Source of the DNA: Chitinophaga sp. YR573
GTDB lineage: Bacteria; Bacteroidota; Bacteroidia; Chitinophagales; Chitinophagaceae
DNA: 64,000 nucleotides
NCBI RefSeq assembly: GCF_900110995.1
Contig: NZ_FOJF01000001.1
Coordinates: 1,505,199-1,569,198 of the forward strand
Reading direction: 5' to 3'
The stretch's first letter is position 1. Every line of letters starts with the position of its first letter. The translations under genes were made by a program, and so were the position numbers. The notes below the pieces were generated by a model. It saw only the letters and a program-made list of their open reading frames with translations. It did not search any database and had not been told where the DNA came from. Below, piece after piece: positions 50,766 to 59,422 of the stretch.

Positions 50766-52712
50766 TTACATTTGATCTAAAGGATTATAACTATCTCTGT
50801 CTACTATCGTAGGATGGTAAGCCAACTCCGCTGCCTGTTTGAGTTCTTTTACCATTGCACCGCCCTGTAGCATGTTTTCAGGATCTACATTATTCTTACG
50901 GAGAATTGCTTTACGCTTTTCCGCAGCTGCTGCAACCTTTTCGTTATCATCCATCTTCTCAGCCAGGATAGCATTCAGCAGGCGGCGGTCACCCGGCTGG
51001 TAGTCAGCCATTGCGCGAGGCTGTAACCGTTGTGCAGTAGCTGTGAACCGCAGGCTGGCAAAGTCAGTCACTAATACCCTGGACATATCGTAAGGGTCAT
51101 ATATAATAGATACAGGCTTCCCGACATTCGTTAAGTACAGTGCAGGAGGAACGGTGAATCCGTACTGAACACCCTGAATTTGAGGCTCAACCCCGCCGTT
51201 AGTGATCTTGATTTGCTTACCATTGCGGGGGCGGTGTTGCACGCCAAAATAGAGCAAGAATTGTTCGTCGGTAATGGTCTTTTTACGGCTTTCAGCTGTT
51301 GCCGCAAAGGCTTCCAACCATTCATCCTGCTTTGATTTACCGTTTTTACCAGTCTCTAAGCGGAGACGGTGAAAGAAGTTTTCAACCTGTACGCGGCCCT
51401 CGTCCAGGGTCGGACGATTCTTCTTACTTAGTTCCAATTCTTCAATATTCACCCCGCGATTCTTTGCGGTGAGGTTATTACCTGTGTAGTTATTTGCGCC
51501 TGCTTTAAGGGCGTTTTCCCATATTGCAGAGCTAAAGAATTGTTCCAGGTAGCCGCGCTTTTTGCTACCCACCGGTGTAGGGTAGTAGTTCGCAAACGCG
51601 CTATAGAATGGTTGCAGTTCTGATAAGGCCCACCGGTCGGTTTTGACCTCATGCGGTACGTACCAGTTACCGGTAAGCTCCCTAATGTGATACATTGCGT
51701 TCAGATATGCGGCCCTTACCAGTTCAGTTGTGATGTTCTCCGCATAAGCATAACCCAGGACGTAATCATTATAGCTATCAGTGACTACGATGGCTTTGTA
51801 CTTGTGATAGTACTTGTGTTGCGTCTTATCCTCTATATCAAGGAACAGGAGATCCAGGAAATTATCATCGCTTTCCACCATTAAGAGGGGTGCTGTCGGA
51901 CGGAACCCCTTTACCTGAACACTATACTTATCGTAATAAGCCGCACGACCTTGACGGGCTGCAATGATCAGATATTCCAGTTTCCGCCGCCAGATACCCA
52001 CTGTTGCAGAGGTAATTGTCTCATGTTGATTAGCTATAGCCCATTCGTTGTACTTCATGCCGATGTACACATCATCATACTGATTAGGATTACTCAGGAG
52101 TTCAAGTAGCAGGCTCTCTGTAACCTCATCATCGATCTTTGCAGCATTCTTGTTACCGAACCGCCAATCGACTAAGCTACCGTAACCGGTTGCCTCGTAA
52201 TCGCGTCGCTTTGCCAGCAGTTTAGCATAGTTGGTAGGCAGGTCAACACCGTCTGTCTTGAACATCTCCATAACGTGTATATAGAACTGATCAATAGACA
52301 GGTTCAGTTGCTTTTTGATCTCCTTTTTATCGGAGTTAGCCTTTACCAGCATGTTAAGCCAGCTTGCAGCAGTCGTATATTTCTTTACATGCTCAACCGG
52401 AAGGCTCTTATTATCGCCGTACCGGTGCGCAAGGAAGAAGCGTTCCGCCTCCTGGTCACGAGTAACCATCTTGCGAATTGGCTCCTTAGCGATATACTCA
52501 TGAGGGTTACCGAAACGGGCCTTGACAAGCTCCTTATAAGCGTCTTTGAGCTTTTCGTAACCGATGAGCACCCGCCGCTTATCAGCAGGATCATTGATCA
52601 TATGCCAACTGCTACTATTCCTTTCTTTAGCTTTCCATAATGTGTTTTCAGACACTCCACAGATAACTAATTCGGAAAATTCCAGGTATAATATATTATC
52701 AATGAGTTTCAA
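50766..52712 (-). CDS. MuA-like phage transposase (DDE recombinase)
   Basis: This is the enzyme that cuts phage ends and joins them to target DNA for replication and integration. The 648 residues have N-terminal DNA-binding helices, then a DDE core: Asp in LLMVESDDNFLDLLFLDIED (D282/283), Asp in VPHEVKTDRWALSE (D359), and Glu in KKRGYLEQFFSSAIWEN (E390), 31 residues apart as expected. A Mu-transposase C-terminal beta-barrel follows (PVSIIYDPYDMSRVLVTDFA). Length is near MuA (663). It is an intact frame. Confidence 0.93.
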   Translation of the reverse strand: MKLIDNILYLEFSELVICGVSENTLWKAKERNSSSWHMINDPADKRRVLIGYEKLKDAYKELVKARFGNPHEYIAKEPIRKMVTRDQEAERFFLAHRYGDNKSLPVEHVKKYTTAASWLNMLVKANSDKKEIKKQLNLSIDQFYIHVMEMFKTDGVDLPTNYAKLLAKRRDYEATGYGSLVDWRFGNKNAAKIDDEVTESLLLELLSNPNQYDDVYIGMKYNEWAIANQHETITSATVGIWRRKLEYLIIAARQGRAAYYDKYSVQVKGFRPTAPLLMVESDDNFLDLLFLDIEDKTQHKYYHKYKAIVVTDSYNDYVLGYAYAENITTELVRAAYLNAMYHIRELTGNWYVPHEVKTDRWALSELQPFYSAFANYYPTPVGSKKRGYLEQFFSSAIWENALKAGANNYTGNNLTAKNRGVNIEELELSKKNRPTLDEGRVQVENFFHRLRLETGKNGKSKQDEWLEAFAATAESRKKTITDEQFLLYFGVQHRPRNGKQIKITNGGVEPQIQGVQYGFTVPPALYLTNVGKPVSIIYDPYDMSRVLVTDFASLRFTATAQRLQPRAMADYQPGDRRLLNAILAEKMDDNEKVAAAAEKRKAILRKNNVDPENMLQGGAMVKELKQAAELAYHPTIVDRDSYNPLDQM

Positions 52713-52721
52713 GGCTGATAG

Positions 52722-52844
52722 TTAGTTTTTACGATTTAACAGAGAACGGATACCAGGAATAACGATCAGGGGAAGGATTTTGAAAATGAATACCAGGACG
52801 AAAATGCTACCCAGGACGATTGAAGGAATTGTTTGAATGTGCAT
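52722..52844 (-). CDS. Very small membrane protein (40 residues)
   Basis: The frame from ATG at 52844 gives a 40-residue protein with one strong membrane stretch (SIVLGSIFVLVFIFKILPLI) and a basic end (GIRSLLNRKN). It fits neatly between the Ner-like gene and the transposase gene. It could be an inhibitor, a superinfection-exclusion or a lysis-timing peptide; no function can be stated from sequence. Confidence 0.5.
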   Translation of the reverse strand: MHIQTIPSIVLGSIFVLVFIFKILPLIVIPGIRSLLNRKN

Positions 52845-52859
52845 AGTTTTGGTTTTATG

Positions 52860-53054
52860 TTAGTTGAAAGGAACTGCGTTTTTCACGGCTGCAAGGAGTA
52901 GGTTAGTTGACTGATAGACGGCTAAATAATCGCTCAAAATCGGCTCATTATCCCTTTCCCCAGCGAGTACCATGTAAACATACCTTGTAGAGACCCCATG
53001 TTTATCCGCGATCTCACTTACTATAAAGGCTTTTCTATTATCTCTTTTACTCAT
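52860..53054 (-). CDS. Ner-like DNA-binding protein
   Basis: The 64-residue protein from ATG at 53054 (MSKRDNRKAFIVSEIADKHG) contains an HTH (VSEIADKHGVSTRYVYMVLA) and is the first gene of the early operon, divergent from the repressor. This is the position of Ner in Mu, which turns down early and repressor promoters. The longer frame from 53189 would run into the operator region and repressor and is less likely. Confidence 0.72.
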   Translation of the reverse strand: MSKRDNRKAFIVSEIADKHGVSTRYVYMVLAGERDNEPILSDYLAVYQSTNLLLAAVKNAVPFN

Positions 53055-53162
53055 AATCAGGCAGAGTTTTGGTACTTTTGTCTTGTTCCTTACAAGGGAA
53101 CATTGTAAAAATACCAAATTATTCGACAATAACAAATTATTCGACAATATAATTCTATCTAG
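53055..53162. promoter_or_regulatory. Operator region between repressor and early operon
   Basis: A 17-base direct repeat CAAATTATTCGACAATA occurs at 53115-53131 and 53133-53149, and an inverted TGTTCC-N7-GGAACA lies at 53084-53102, overlapped by TTACAA-N7-TTGTAA (53090-53108). These are candidate binding sites for the XRE repressor and the Ner-like protein. Confidence 0.75.
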
Positions 53163-53681
53163 ATGAACTTTTTTGCTCAGAATATTCAATTATTAAGAAA
53201 AGAAAAAGGATTGACACAGGATCAAATGACCGCTGCTATTGGGGTTAAGCGAAATACGTGGTCTAATTATGAAACTAAGGTATCTGAGCCTGATATAGAG
53301 AAGATTATTGCTATTTCTAATTATTTCGACATTGCGATTGATGATTTAATGACTAAAGACCTTACTGAACATGTACAGGAAACAGCTCTAAAGGGGTATT
53401 CCCAAAAAGTCGACAAAAGTACAGCTAAAAGTACAGGTAGTTGTACAGATACTAACCTTAAGATCTCTGAAATCCCCATTTCCCAACTGCTTGAGACCAA
53501 AGACCAGCTCATACGTTCATTACAAGCTACAATTGATGCGCAGAACTCACTTATACTCATTCATAATCAACAAATTATGACGATTTTGGAAGAAAATGCG
53601 CGGCTAAAAAGAGCTATACCAGATATCAGTGAAGACATGGAAAGTAATACCAGGGGTGGCAGTCAGGCAAAAACAGCTTAG
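53163..53681 (+). CDS. XRE-family phage repressor
   Basis: This 172-residue protein has an N-terminal lambda-repressor-type HTH (NIQLLRKEKGLTQDQMTAAI, then GVKRNTWSNYETKVSEPDIE). It is followed by a helical coiled-coil dimerisation part (QLLETKDQLIRSLQATIDAQ). It has no peptidase S24 domain, so induction is probably not by RecA self-cleavage. It keeps the prophage silent and is transcribed away from the early operon. Confidence 0.82.
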   Translation: MNFFAQNIQLLRKEKGLTQDQMTAAIGVKRNTWSNYETKVSEPDIEKIIAISNYFDIAIDDLMTKDLTEHVQETALKGYSQKVDKSTAKSTGSCTDTNLKISEIPISQLLETKDQLIRSLQATIDAQNSLILIHNQQIMTILEENARLKRAIPDISEDMESNTRGGSQAKTA

Positions 53682-53880
53682 CCTGCTCCCAAACGGGCAG
53701 TAGTGGCTAGGTTACAGTCTTGTAGTAGGCAAAATCTAATGTTGGATAGGTCTTTTAAGGTTATTTGAGCACAGGTTTGCTAAAGTTCAAGCTGGATTCA
53801 ACTGGATTAAAGTAATTAAATTGTTTCGTTTTTTATAACCCGGAAGGTGAAATCTCTTCAAATCCTCTACAGTCGTGCAC
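53682..53880. other. Non-coding DNA between repressor and right end
   Basis: No gene is supported here. CTGCTCCC and GGGCAG (53683-53701) form a weak hairpin that may end the repressor transcript; the rest is A/T-rich. Confidence 0.45.
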
Positions 53881-53934
53881 TTTTAGCACTTTATACATTT
53901 ACTTATACTTATCCTTATGGAATTAACCCCCCTA
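53881..53934. repeat. Prophage right end with inverted transposase-binding-type sites
   Basis: Reading inward from the edge, TAGGGGGG is followed 19 bases in by AGGATAAG, the same core and nearly the same spacing as in the left end. Further ATAAG-type repeats (TATAAGTAAATG) follow inside. These should be the right-end transposase sites. Confidence 0.68.
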
Positions 53935-55011
53935 AAAGTATTGTCCGTAGACACTGCGACTAATACCATTAATACCAGCGCAGGGGAATTAAAATATGAT
54001 TACCTCATCATCGCCGGTGGCGCCAAAACAAATTATTTCGGCAATGAGAATATGAAGAAATTTGCTTCTTCATTAAAAAGTATACCGGATGCACTGAACC
54101 TCCGCAGTCAGCTCATGCAGCTGTTTGAATGGGCCAGCCTGAATGCAAATCCGGCAATAGAAGATCATCTCCTCAATATCGTTTTGATAGGTGCAGGCCC
54201 CACTGGTGTGGAGATGTCAGGCGCCTTATCAGAACTCAAAAAATATATTCTTCATAAAGACTATCCGCGGCTGGACTTCAATAAAATGCGTATTTACCTG
54301 CTGGAAGGACTGGACAGGGTACTACCGCCCATGTCTCCCAAAGCCAGCGCCAGGGCACAAAAAGACCTTGAAAAGATGGGAGTGAACATCCGCTTAAAAA
54401 CAATGGTACAGGATTATGACGGAGAAACAGTGACCATCAAAGACGGGGAACCTATCAAATCATTTTGTGTGATCTGGTCCGCCGGTGTAACCGGAGAAAC
54501 AATGCCCGGATTGCCTGCAGAATGGGCTGAACGTGGACGTTTGTTAACAGACCTTAATTGCCGTATCATTGGCAGTAACAATATTTTTGCCATAGGAGAT
54601 ATTGCCATGATGAAATTGGATAAATATCCCAAAGGACATCCCGGTGTGGCACAACCTGCCATACAAATGGGGAAATATATAGCCAAAAACCTCTGGGCAT
54701 TACATCACAATGAACCCGTAAAACCATTTAAATATTTTGATAAAGGATCACTGGCCACCATTGGCCGGGGTAAGGCCGTAGCAGACCTTCCGGGGAATAT
54801 TATGATCGGAGGCAGGATAGCATGGTATATCTGGCTCTTTGTACATATCAGCTTCCTCGCTACCTTCCGCAATAAAGTACTGGTAATGACCAACTGGATC
54901 TGGAACCTTTTCACATACGATAAAGGAAACAGGCTGATCATAAGACCTTATATCCGCAAGGGAGATGAAAAAGCAAAAGCAGTATATGCGGAGAACGAGG
55001 TCGGCAGTTAA
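53917..55011 (+). pseudogene. ndh: NADH dehydrogenase (type II), 3' fragment after prophage
   Basis: From 53941 the frame continues the interrupted gene: LSVDTATNTINTSAGELKYD, DYLIIAGGAKTNYFG, then the NADH-binding Rossmann motif IVLIGAGPTGVEMSGAL, the FAD/quinone-side IFAIGDIAMM and VAQPAIQMGKYIAKNLW, and a C-terminal amphipathic end. An ATG at 53917, within phage DNA, lies in frame and would give MELTPLKV fused to it. The product would lack the first FAD motif and is probably inactive. Confidence 0.93.
53935..53940. repeat. Target-site duplication, right copy
   Basis: AAAGTA matches the left copy at 16825-16830 at the other phage edge. Confidence 0.8.
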
Positions 55012-55165
55012 TCTTATTAACGAATTGTTTAACCAGTTATTAACCTTATTACGTAAGCAATCGTATAATTTGCTGCTGTATAAGAAGTAGCTACCGCAGC
55101 TTTTTATGGATTTGTTTTCATAACGTGGAAGTATATAACGATTGCTTATCCAGGCAGTCGTTTTT

Positions 55166-55195
55166 TTTGTGCATGCCTTATAAAACGTACCTTTG
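55166..55195 (+). promoter_or_regulatory. Bacteroidota-type promoter upstream of xseA
   Basis: TTTG at 55166-55169 and TACCTTTG at 55188-55195 fit the Bacteroidota -33 (TTTG) and -7 (TAnnTTTG) elements with an 18-base spacer. Transcription would begin just before the likely xseA start, giving a nearly leaderless message. Confidence 0.6.
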
Positions 55196-55204
55196 TTGCA
55201 GTAC

Positions 55205-56644
55205 GTGAATACAAATCCATACATAACATTATCGCAATTAACAGCGGCTATCCAGGGCACTATCAAAAATGCCTTCTCCGGAAAATCTTTCTGGGTAGTA
55301 GCAGATATTACCGGCCACTCTTATTATCCGGCCAAAGGATTTCACTTCTTTGACCTGGTAGAAAAAGATCCGCATACGCATCAGTTAACAGCTAAAATCC
55401 AGGCCAACGCCTGGAGCCAGGGAACCCTGCGCATCAAAGAATTTGAACGTGCTACCGGCCAGCGCTTCGGGAACGACCTGCACGTACTGATAAGAGTAGC
55501 TGTAGAATACCATCCCCTCTACGGATTAAAATTATCATTACAGGATATTGATACCAGCTTCACAAAAGGGCAACTGGAACAACAGAAACAGGCTACCCTG
55601 CTGCGTCTCGTAACAGAATGCGGAGATATTGTCCGCAAAACAGCAGACGGCTATCACACCCGTAACAAGTCCTTACAACTACGATCCGTTATTCAGCGCA
55701 TCGCTGTGATAACCTCTTCTTCTGCTGCAGGTTTTGGAGACTTTAAAAAATCTCTGAAAGATAACATCCATGGATATACTTTTTACATGGATAATTATTT
55801 CACTACCGTACAGGGAGAAGCAAATGTAGCCCAGGTATGCGCTCAACTGGACGCTATCAGAGCATCCGGTAAAACATACGATACGGTAGTCATTATCCGC
55901 GGTGGCGGCGCCCAGACAGACCTGCTCTTATTTGAAAAATTCGAGATAGGAAAAGCAGTAGCAGGTTTTCCCATTCCCATTATAGCAGGTATTGGTCATG
56001 AGATCAATGAAACCATTACAGACCTGATGGCGCATACTTCTGTAAAAACGCCTACCATGGCAGCGGAAATGATCATCACCCATAACCGCTCTTTTGAAGA
56101 TGCCCTGCTCAAAGAGCAACGCAATATCATCATTCGCATGCAGCAGATGGTATCAGGCCGGCAACAGCAGTTAACGTCCCTGCATGGACATATTGTAAAC
56201 CGCTCCCGCGACTTACTCTCCGTCTACAAAGAAGGGCTCAGCCAGTGCCGGCAAAGCATCCCGCAATCCGCCAGGCACCTGCTGTTAAAACAGCGTTCGG
56301 GCATGGCACAGCTTTCGGGACAGCTACTGGCAAAACCCGGACAGGTAACCGCCAGCCGCCTACAGGAATTGATACATATTCGTCAGAATATACAGGCGTT
56401 TGCCCGCAAACTGCTCCAGCAGCAACAGCAGGAGTTACAGCACCATGCTACTGTGATAAGGATATTAAGCCCTGCGGCCTTACTGAAAAAAGGCTTTGCC
56501 ATGGTATATCACAACGGACAGGTAGTTACAGGGGCTTCGTCACTTGAAACAGGAGACACAATCACGGTACGGCTGGCAGATGCCGCCATACATGCTACAA
56601 TCACATCAAAAACGATCATCGATGGAAACGAGTCTGACATATGA
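55205..56644 (+). CDS. xseA: Exodeoxyribonuclease VII large subunit
   Basis: This subunit, with XseB, degrades single-stranded DNA in repair. The protein starts with an OB-fold (ITLSQLTAAIQGTIKNAFSG, FWVVADITGHSYYPAKG). The catalytic domain has VVIIRGGGAQTDLLLFEKF and PIIAGIGHEINETITDLMAH, followed by long coiled coils. The N-terminal region has no ATG; GTG at 55205 or TTG at 55193/55196 are the available starts. It overlaps xseB by 23 bp. Confidence 0.92.
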   Translation: MNTNPYITLSQLTAAIQGTIKNAFSGKSFWVVADITGHSYYPAKGFHFFDLVEKDPHTHQLTAKIQANAWSQGTLRIKEFERATGQRFGNDLHVLIRVAVEYHPLYGLKLSLQDIDTSFTKGQLEQQKQATLLRLVTECGDIVRKTADGYHTRNKSLQLRSVIQRIAVITSSSAAGFGDFKKSLKDNIHGYTFYMDNYFTTVQGEANVAQVCAQLDAIRASGKTYDTVVIIRGGGAQTDLLLFEKFEIGKAVAGFPIPIIAGIGHEINETITDLMAHTSVKTPTMAAEMIITHNRSFEDALLKEQRNIIIRMQQMVSGRQQQLTSLHGHIVNRSRDLLSVYKEGLSQCRQSIPQSARHLLLKQRSGMAQLSGQLLAKPGQVTASRLQELIHIRQNIQAFARKLLQQQQQELQHHATVIRILSPAALLKKGFAMVYHNGQVVTGASSLETGDTITVRLADAAIHATITSKTIIDGNESDI

Positions 56645-56828
56645 AGCAGCCTATAAAGAATTACAGGAAATAGCCAGGGAAATAGAAACAGAATCAGTAT
56701 CTGTGGATGTACTGGCCGCCAGAGTAAAACGGGCCTCTGAACTGATTACTTTTTGCCAGGCAAGACTAAGAGCTACAGAAGCAGAAGTAGAAAATATTAT
56801 CCAGCAGATGGAGCATAAAACTATCTGA
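56622..56828 (+). CDS. xseB: Exodeoxyribonuclease VII small subunit
   Basis: The 68-residue helical protein (ATG at 56622, METSLTYEAAYKELQEIARE, EIETESVSVDVLAARVKRAS) matches XseB. It binds the XseA coiled coils. A longer frame from 56544 would overlap xseA more and is unlikely. The 23-bp overlap indicates translational coupling. Confidence 0.9.
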   Translation: METSLTYEAAYKELQEIAREIETESVSVDVLAARVKRASELITFCQARLRATEAEVENIIQQMEHKTI

Positions 56829-57152
56829 TTTTATTATGATGGAGCTTCGCTCCTACCATAAAAAATTGAAGAGGTTTTGCAGGGCTTTGCCCTGCACCCA
56901 ATTTTTCCCTCCCGAAACCCCACATTTTTTTAAGCCGCCAGCGCCACATTCCCCATGTCGCGTCAACACCCAACTTGCTATAAATCAAACATTTCTATCT
57001 CATTCTTGTTTATACTTATACTATCAGCCCATCATGAAGTTTAATATTTAAATTAAAAACTGGTTAAAATCATGCTGGCATATTCTCTTGCTAATCAGCA
57101 TTGTTAACCTTTGTGTTGGAAATTTAATAAAACCGCGGACAAACAGCATCTC
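56829..57152. other. Intergenic region with two hairpins, no supported gene
   Basis: These 324 bases hold GGAGC-TTC-GCTCC (near 56841-56853) and TGCAGGGC-TTT-GCCCTGCA (56878-56896), then A/T-rich DNA with TTG and TAACCTTTG near 57090-57115 as a possible promoter for the efflux operon. The pair of short hairpins resembles intergenic repeat elements. Confidence 0.5.
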
Positions 57153-58409
57153 ATGAAGCGAACGATCCTCCTGGCTGTAACAACATTGATACTCACCTGT
57201 ATGCGATATGTTGCTACCGCCCAAACAACCTACACGCTGGCGGCGGCAATAGATACTGCCAGAGTAAGCAGTCCGGTGCTAAAAGCGCAATACATGAATA
57301 TTGACGCATCACAGGCAGATGTTATCACTGCCAAACTGCGGCCTAATCCCAATCTGAACAATCAAACCATGCAACTGGTGAGTTCCGATCGGTTTGCCCC
57401 CGGCACCCGGTGGTCCTCTAAAGACAACCGGCAGGTATGGTACCAGGTAACCAAACCAATCCAGTGGCCCAACCAACGAAAATACAAGATTGAAACAGCC
57501 AATAAGAACGTGACCCTCGCCAATAATGTCTACCAGGAAAATGTAAGGAACCTTTCCCTGCAGGTAGGTAATAGCTGGATCACATGCTGGGTGTTAAAAA
57601 AGCGACTGGCATTACTTAACGATAGCAGAGGCAATCTGGATACCCTTGTAAAAATCAATGAGCTACGATATAAAAACCAGGTAATCACACAAACGGACCT
57701 CTCCAGGACCCGCGTATTACTGGACCAGTACAACCTGCAACTGAGTGTATTCATGCAGGACTATCAAAACGAATTACAAAACCTACAACTGCTCACTGGT
57801 ACTACGGATAGCGTAGACATTGACACCAGCAGTGTGGTTCAGTCTATAGAACCTACTGCGACCCTGGACAGCCTCATTACGCTGACCATGGAAAACCGTA
57901 CAGACGTGGTCCTGGCAAAAAGCAATATTGATGAACGCAGCAGCAACATCAAATTCCAACAGGCCATGGCTGTACCTCAACCTCAGCTGGGAGTAATCTA
58001 TAACCCGCAAAACTCGGTGCCTTACATCGGCTTCTACGGGGCAATAGACCTCCCTTTCTTTAACCGCAATCAGGGAGAGATCAAAAAAGCACATATACAG
58101 GAACAACAGGCCGAACAGGAATTATCCGCTACCCGCCGTCAGGTAATGACAGATGTAGCTACTTCCTACAAAACCTACCAGCTGCAAAAACAGAATCTCA
58201 AAAAGTATGAAGGTATCCTGCAACAATCACAGCAGATCCTGGACAACGTGAAGTATGCCTACCTGCGTGGTGGTACTACCATCATCGACTTCCTGGATGC
58301 CCAGCGCAATTGGTACGATACCCGCCTGCTGTATTATGATGCACTGCAGTCATACTACCAGAGTTATGTACAATTATTATTCGCCACCGGCCTTATAAAT
58401 CAACTATAA
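57153..58409 (+). CDS. TolC-family outer-membrane efflux protein (CusC/CzcC-like)
   Basis: This is the outer-membrane channel of a tripartite metal efflux pump. From ATG at 57153 (57111 would be a non-signal start) it has signal peptide MKRTILLAVTTLILTCMRYV and the TolC alpha-barrel pattern of repeated long helices: LRPNPNLNNQTMQLVSSDRF, VRNLSLQVGNSWITCWVLKK, and the second copy ending YLRGGTTIIDFLDAQRNWYD. It is the first gene of the efflux operon; the membrane fusion gene follows by 1 bp. Confidence 0.9.
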   Translation: MKRTILLAVTTLILTCMRYVATAQTTYTLAAAIDTARVSSPVLKAQYMNIDASQADVITAKLRPNPNLNNQTMQLVSSDRFAPGTRWSSKDNRQVWYQVTKPIQWPNQRKYKIETANKNVTLANNVYQENVRNLSLQVGNSWITCWVLKKRLALLNDSRGNLDTLVKINELRYKNQVITQTDLSRTRVLLDQYNLQLSVFMQDYQNELQNLQLLTGTTDSVDIDTSSVVQSIEPTATLDSLITLTMENRTDVVLAKSNIDERSSNIKFQQAMAVPQPQLGVIYNPQNSVPYIGFYGAIDLPFFNRNQGEIKKAHIQEQQAEQELSATRRQVMTDVATSYKTYQLQKQNLKKYEGILQQSQQILDNVKYAYLRGGTTIIDFLDAQRNWYDTRLLYYDALQSYYQSYVQLLFATGLINQL

Positions 58410-58410
58410 T

Positions 58411-59412
58411 ATGCAACGCTATTTTTTAATCGCTACCCTCCTGCTGGCGGGATGTGGCACTAAGGAACACAAAGCTACTGTAACAGATGACCCGGGTCCT
58501 TCTATTACAAATAACGGGCAGGTCATCACCTTCGCGGATACCGCCTCTGCCAACAGCTTCATCACAGAACCGGTAGGCGACTCTACCCTCAGCGGTACTT
58601 TACACGCACCGGGAAAAGTAGCAGCTACTATATTACGCTCTTCTGAAGGCGGACAAAACATCGTATTATTCGATAACCCCGACCTGGAAAGTGATTACTC
58701 CCAGTTAGTACAACATAAAGTAAACATCAATCATATCCAGGAAGTCAATATCAAACAACGTAAAATAGAACTGGACCGTACACAGGACCTGTACGATCAC
58801 GGTGCTGCAAGCGGAAAAGATATCCTGGAAGCGAAGTCTAATCTCTCCATAGAACAGACTAACCTGGCCAACGAAAAAACACAGCTGATAGAACATGAAT
58901 CCGACCTTAAAGCAGCGGGCTTCGATCCTGAAGTGCTCCGTGCTACTGCTCCCGGTAATGCCTATGTCATCTGTGATATCCCGGAAAACCAGCTGAGTAA
59001 TGTCAGCAAAGGCTCTCCCTGCACCATCACTATATCTTCTTTCCCTAACACACCCTTTACCGGTCGTGTGGAAGGCATTGCCGATGTGATAGACAACATT
59101 ACCCGTATGGTAAAAATCCGTATCCGCCTGGCTACTCCCAACAGCGATATCCGCGCAGGTATGTTTGCCATGGTCACCTTCGATGTAAAAGGCGATAGTA
59201 AAAACATCAACGTAAACAGGGATGCCCTGCTTACTTCAGATGGACAGAACTATGTGTTTGTAAAAACATCCCCCACCGCTTTTACGAGGCGTGAAGTACG
59301 CACCGGTCAGCAGATCGGCGATCGCATCGCTGTATACAGCGGCCTGCAGAATGGAGATAATGTAGTGGTGAGAGGTGTGATGCAATTGAAAGGTTTAAGC
59401 TTCGGATATTAA
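58411..59412 (+). CDS. Periplasmic adaptor (membrane fusion) lipoprotein of RND efflux, CusB/CzcB-like
   Basis: This 333-residue adaptor joins the TolC-type channel and the RND pump. The start MQRYFLIATLLLAGCGTKEH has a lipobox (LLAGC). A barrel-sandwich with a long helical hairpin (NIKQRKIELDRTQDLYDHGA) follows, then a beta-barrel domain (PENQLSNVSKGSPCTITISS) and the membrane-proximal domain (RREVRTGQQIGDRIAVYSGL). It lies 10 bp before the DUF190 gene. Confidence 0.9.
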   Translation: MQRYFLIATLLLAGCGTKEHKATVTDDPGPSITNNGQVITFADTASANSFITEPVGDSTLSGTLHAPGKVAATILRSSEGGQNIVLFDNPDLESDYSQLVQHKVNINHIQEVNIKQRKIELDRTQDLYDHGAASGKDILEAKSNLSIEQTNLANEKTQLIEHESDLKAAGFDPEVLRATAPGNAYVICDIPENQLSNVSKGSPCTITISSFPNTPFTGRVEGIADVIDNITRMVKIRIRLATPNSDIRAGMFAMVTFDVKGDSKNINVNRDALLTSDGQNYVFVKTSPTAFTRREVRTGQQIGDRIAVYSGLQNGDNVVVRGVMQLKGLSFGY

Positions 59413-59422
59413 AATCTACAAC

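Larger units (their letters stand above)
16831..53934. mobile_element. Mu-like transposable prophage, apparently complete, inserted in ndh
   Basis: The element is about 37.1 kb, close to Mu itself. The MuA-like DDE transposase and MuB-like ATPase genes lie near the right end. DUF3164, GemA/DUF1018, DUF1320, DUF935 portal, Mu F-like and Mu G-like proteins and a contractile tail set are all present. Repressor, lysis and structural genes are intact open frames, so it may be inducible. The edges are defined by the split ndh gene and the AAAGTA duplication. The terminal bases are A(A)GGGCGC on the left and, reading inward from the right, TAGGGGGG; the boundary is uncertain by one or two bases. Confidence 0.95.

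Noticed and set aside
52860..53189. Longer 109-codon version of the Ner-like gene
   Set aside because: Its first part runs through the operator repeats and into the repressor coding sequence; the ATG at 53054 gives a normal 64-residue protein.
56836..57051. 71-codon frame after xseB
   Set aside because: It overlaps two hairpins, has Pro/Phe/His-rich low-quality content and no neighbour support; it is probably a chance frame in a repeat-rich gap.
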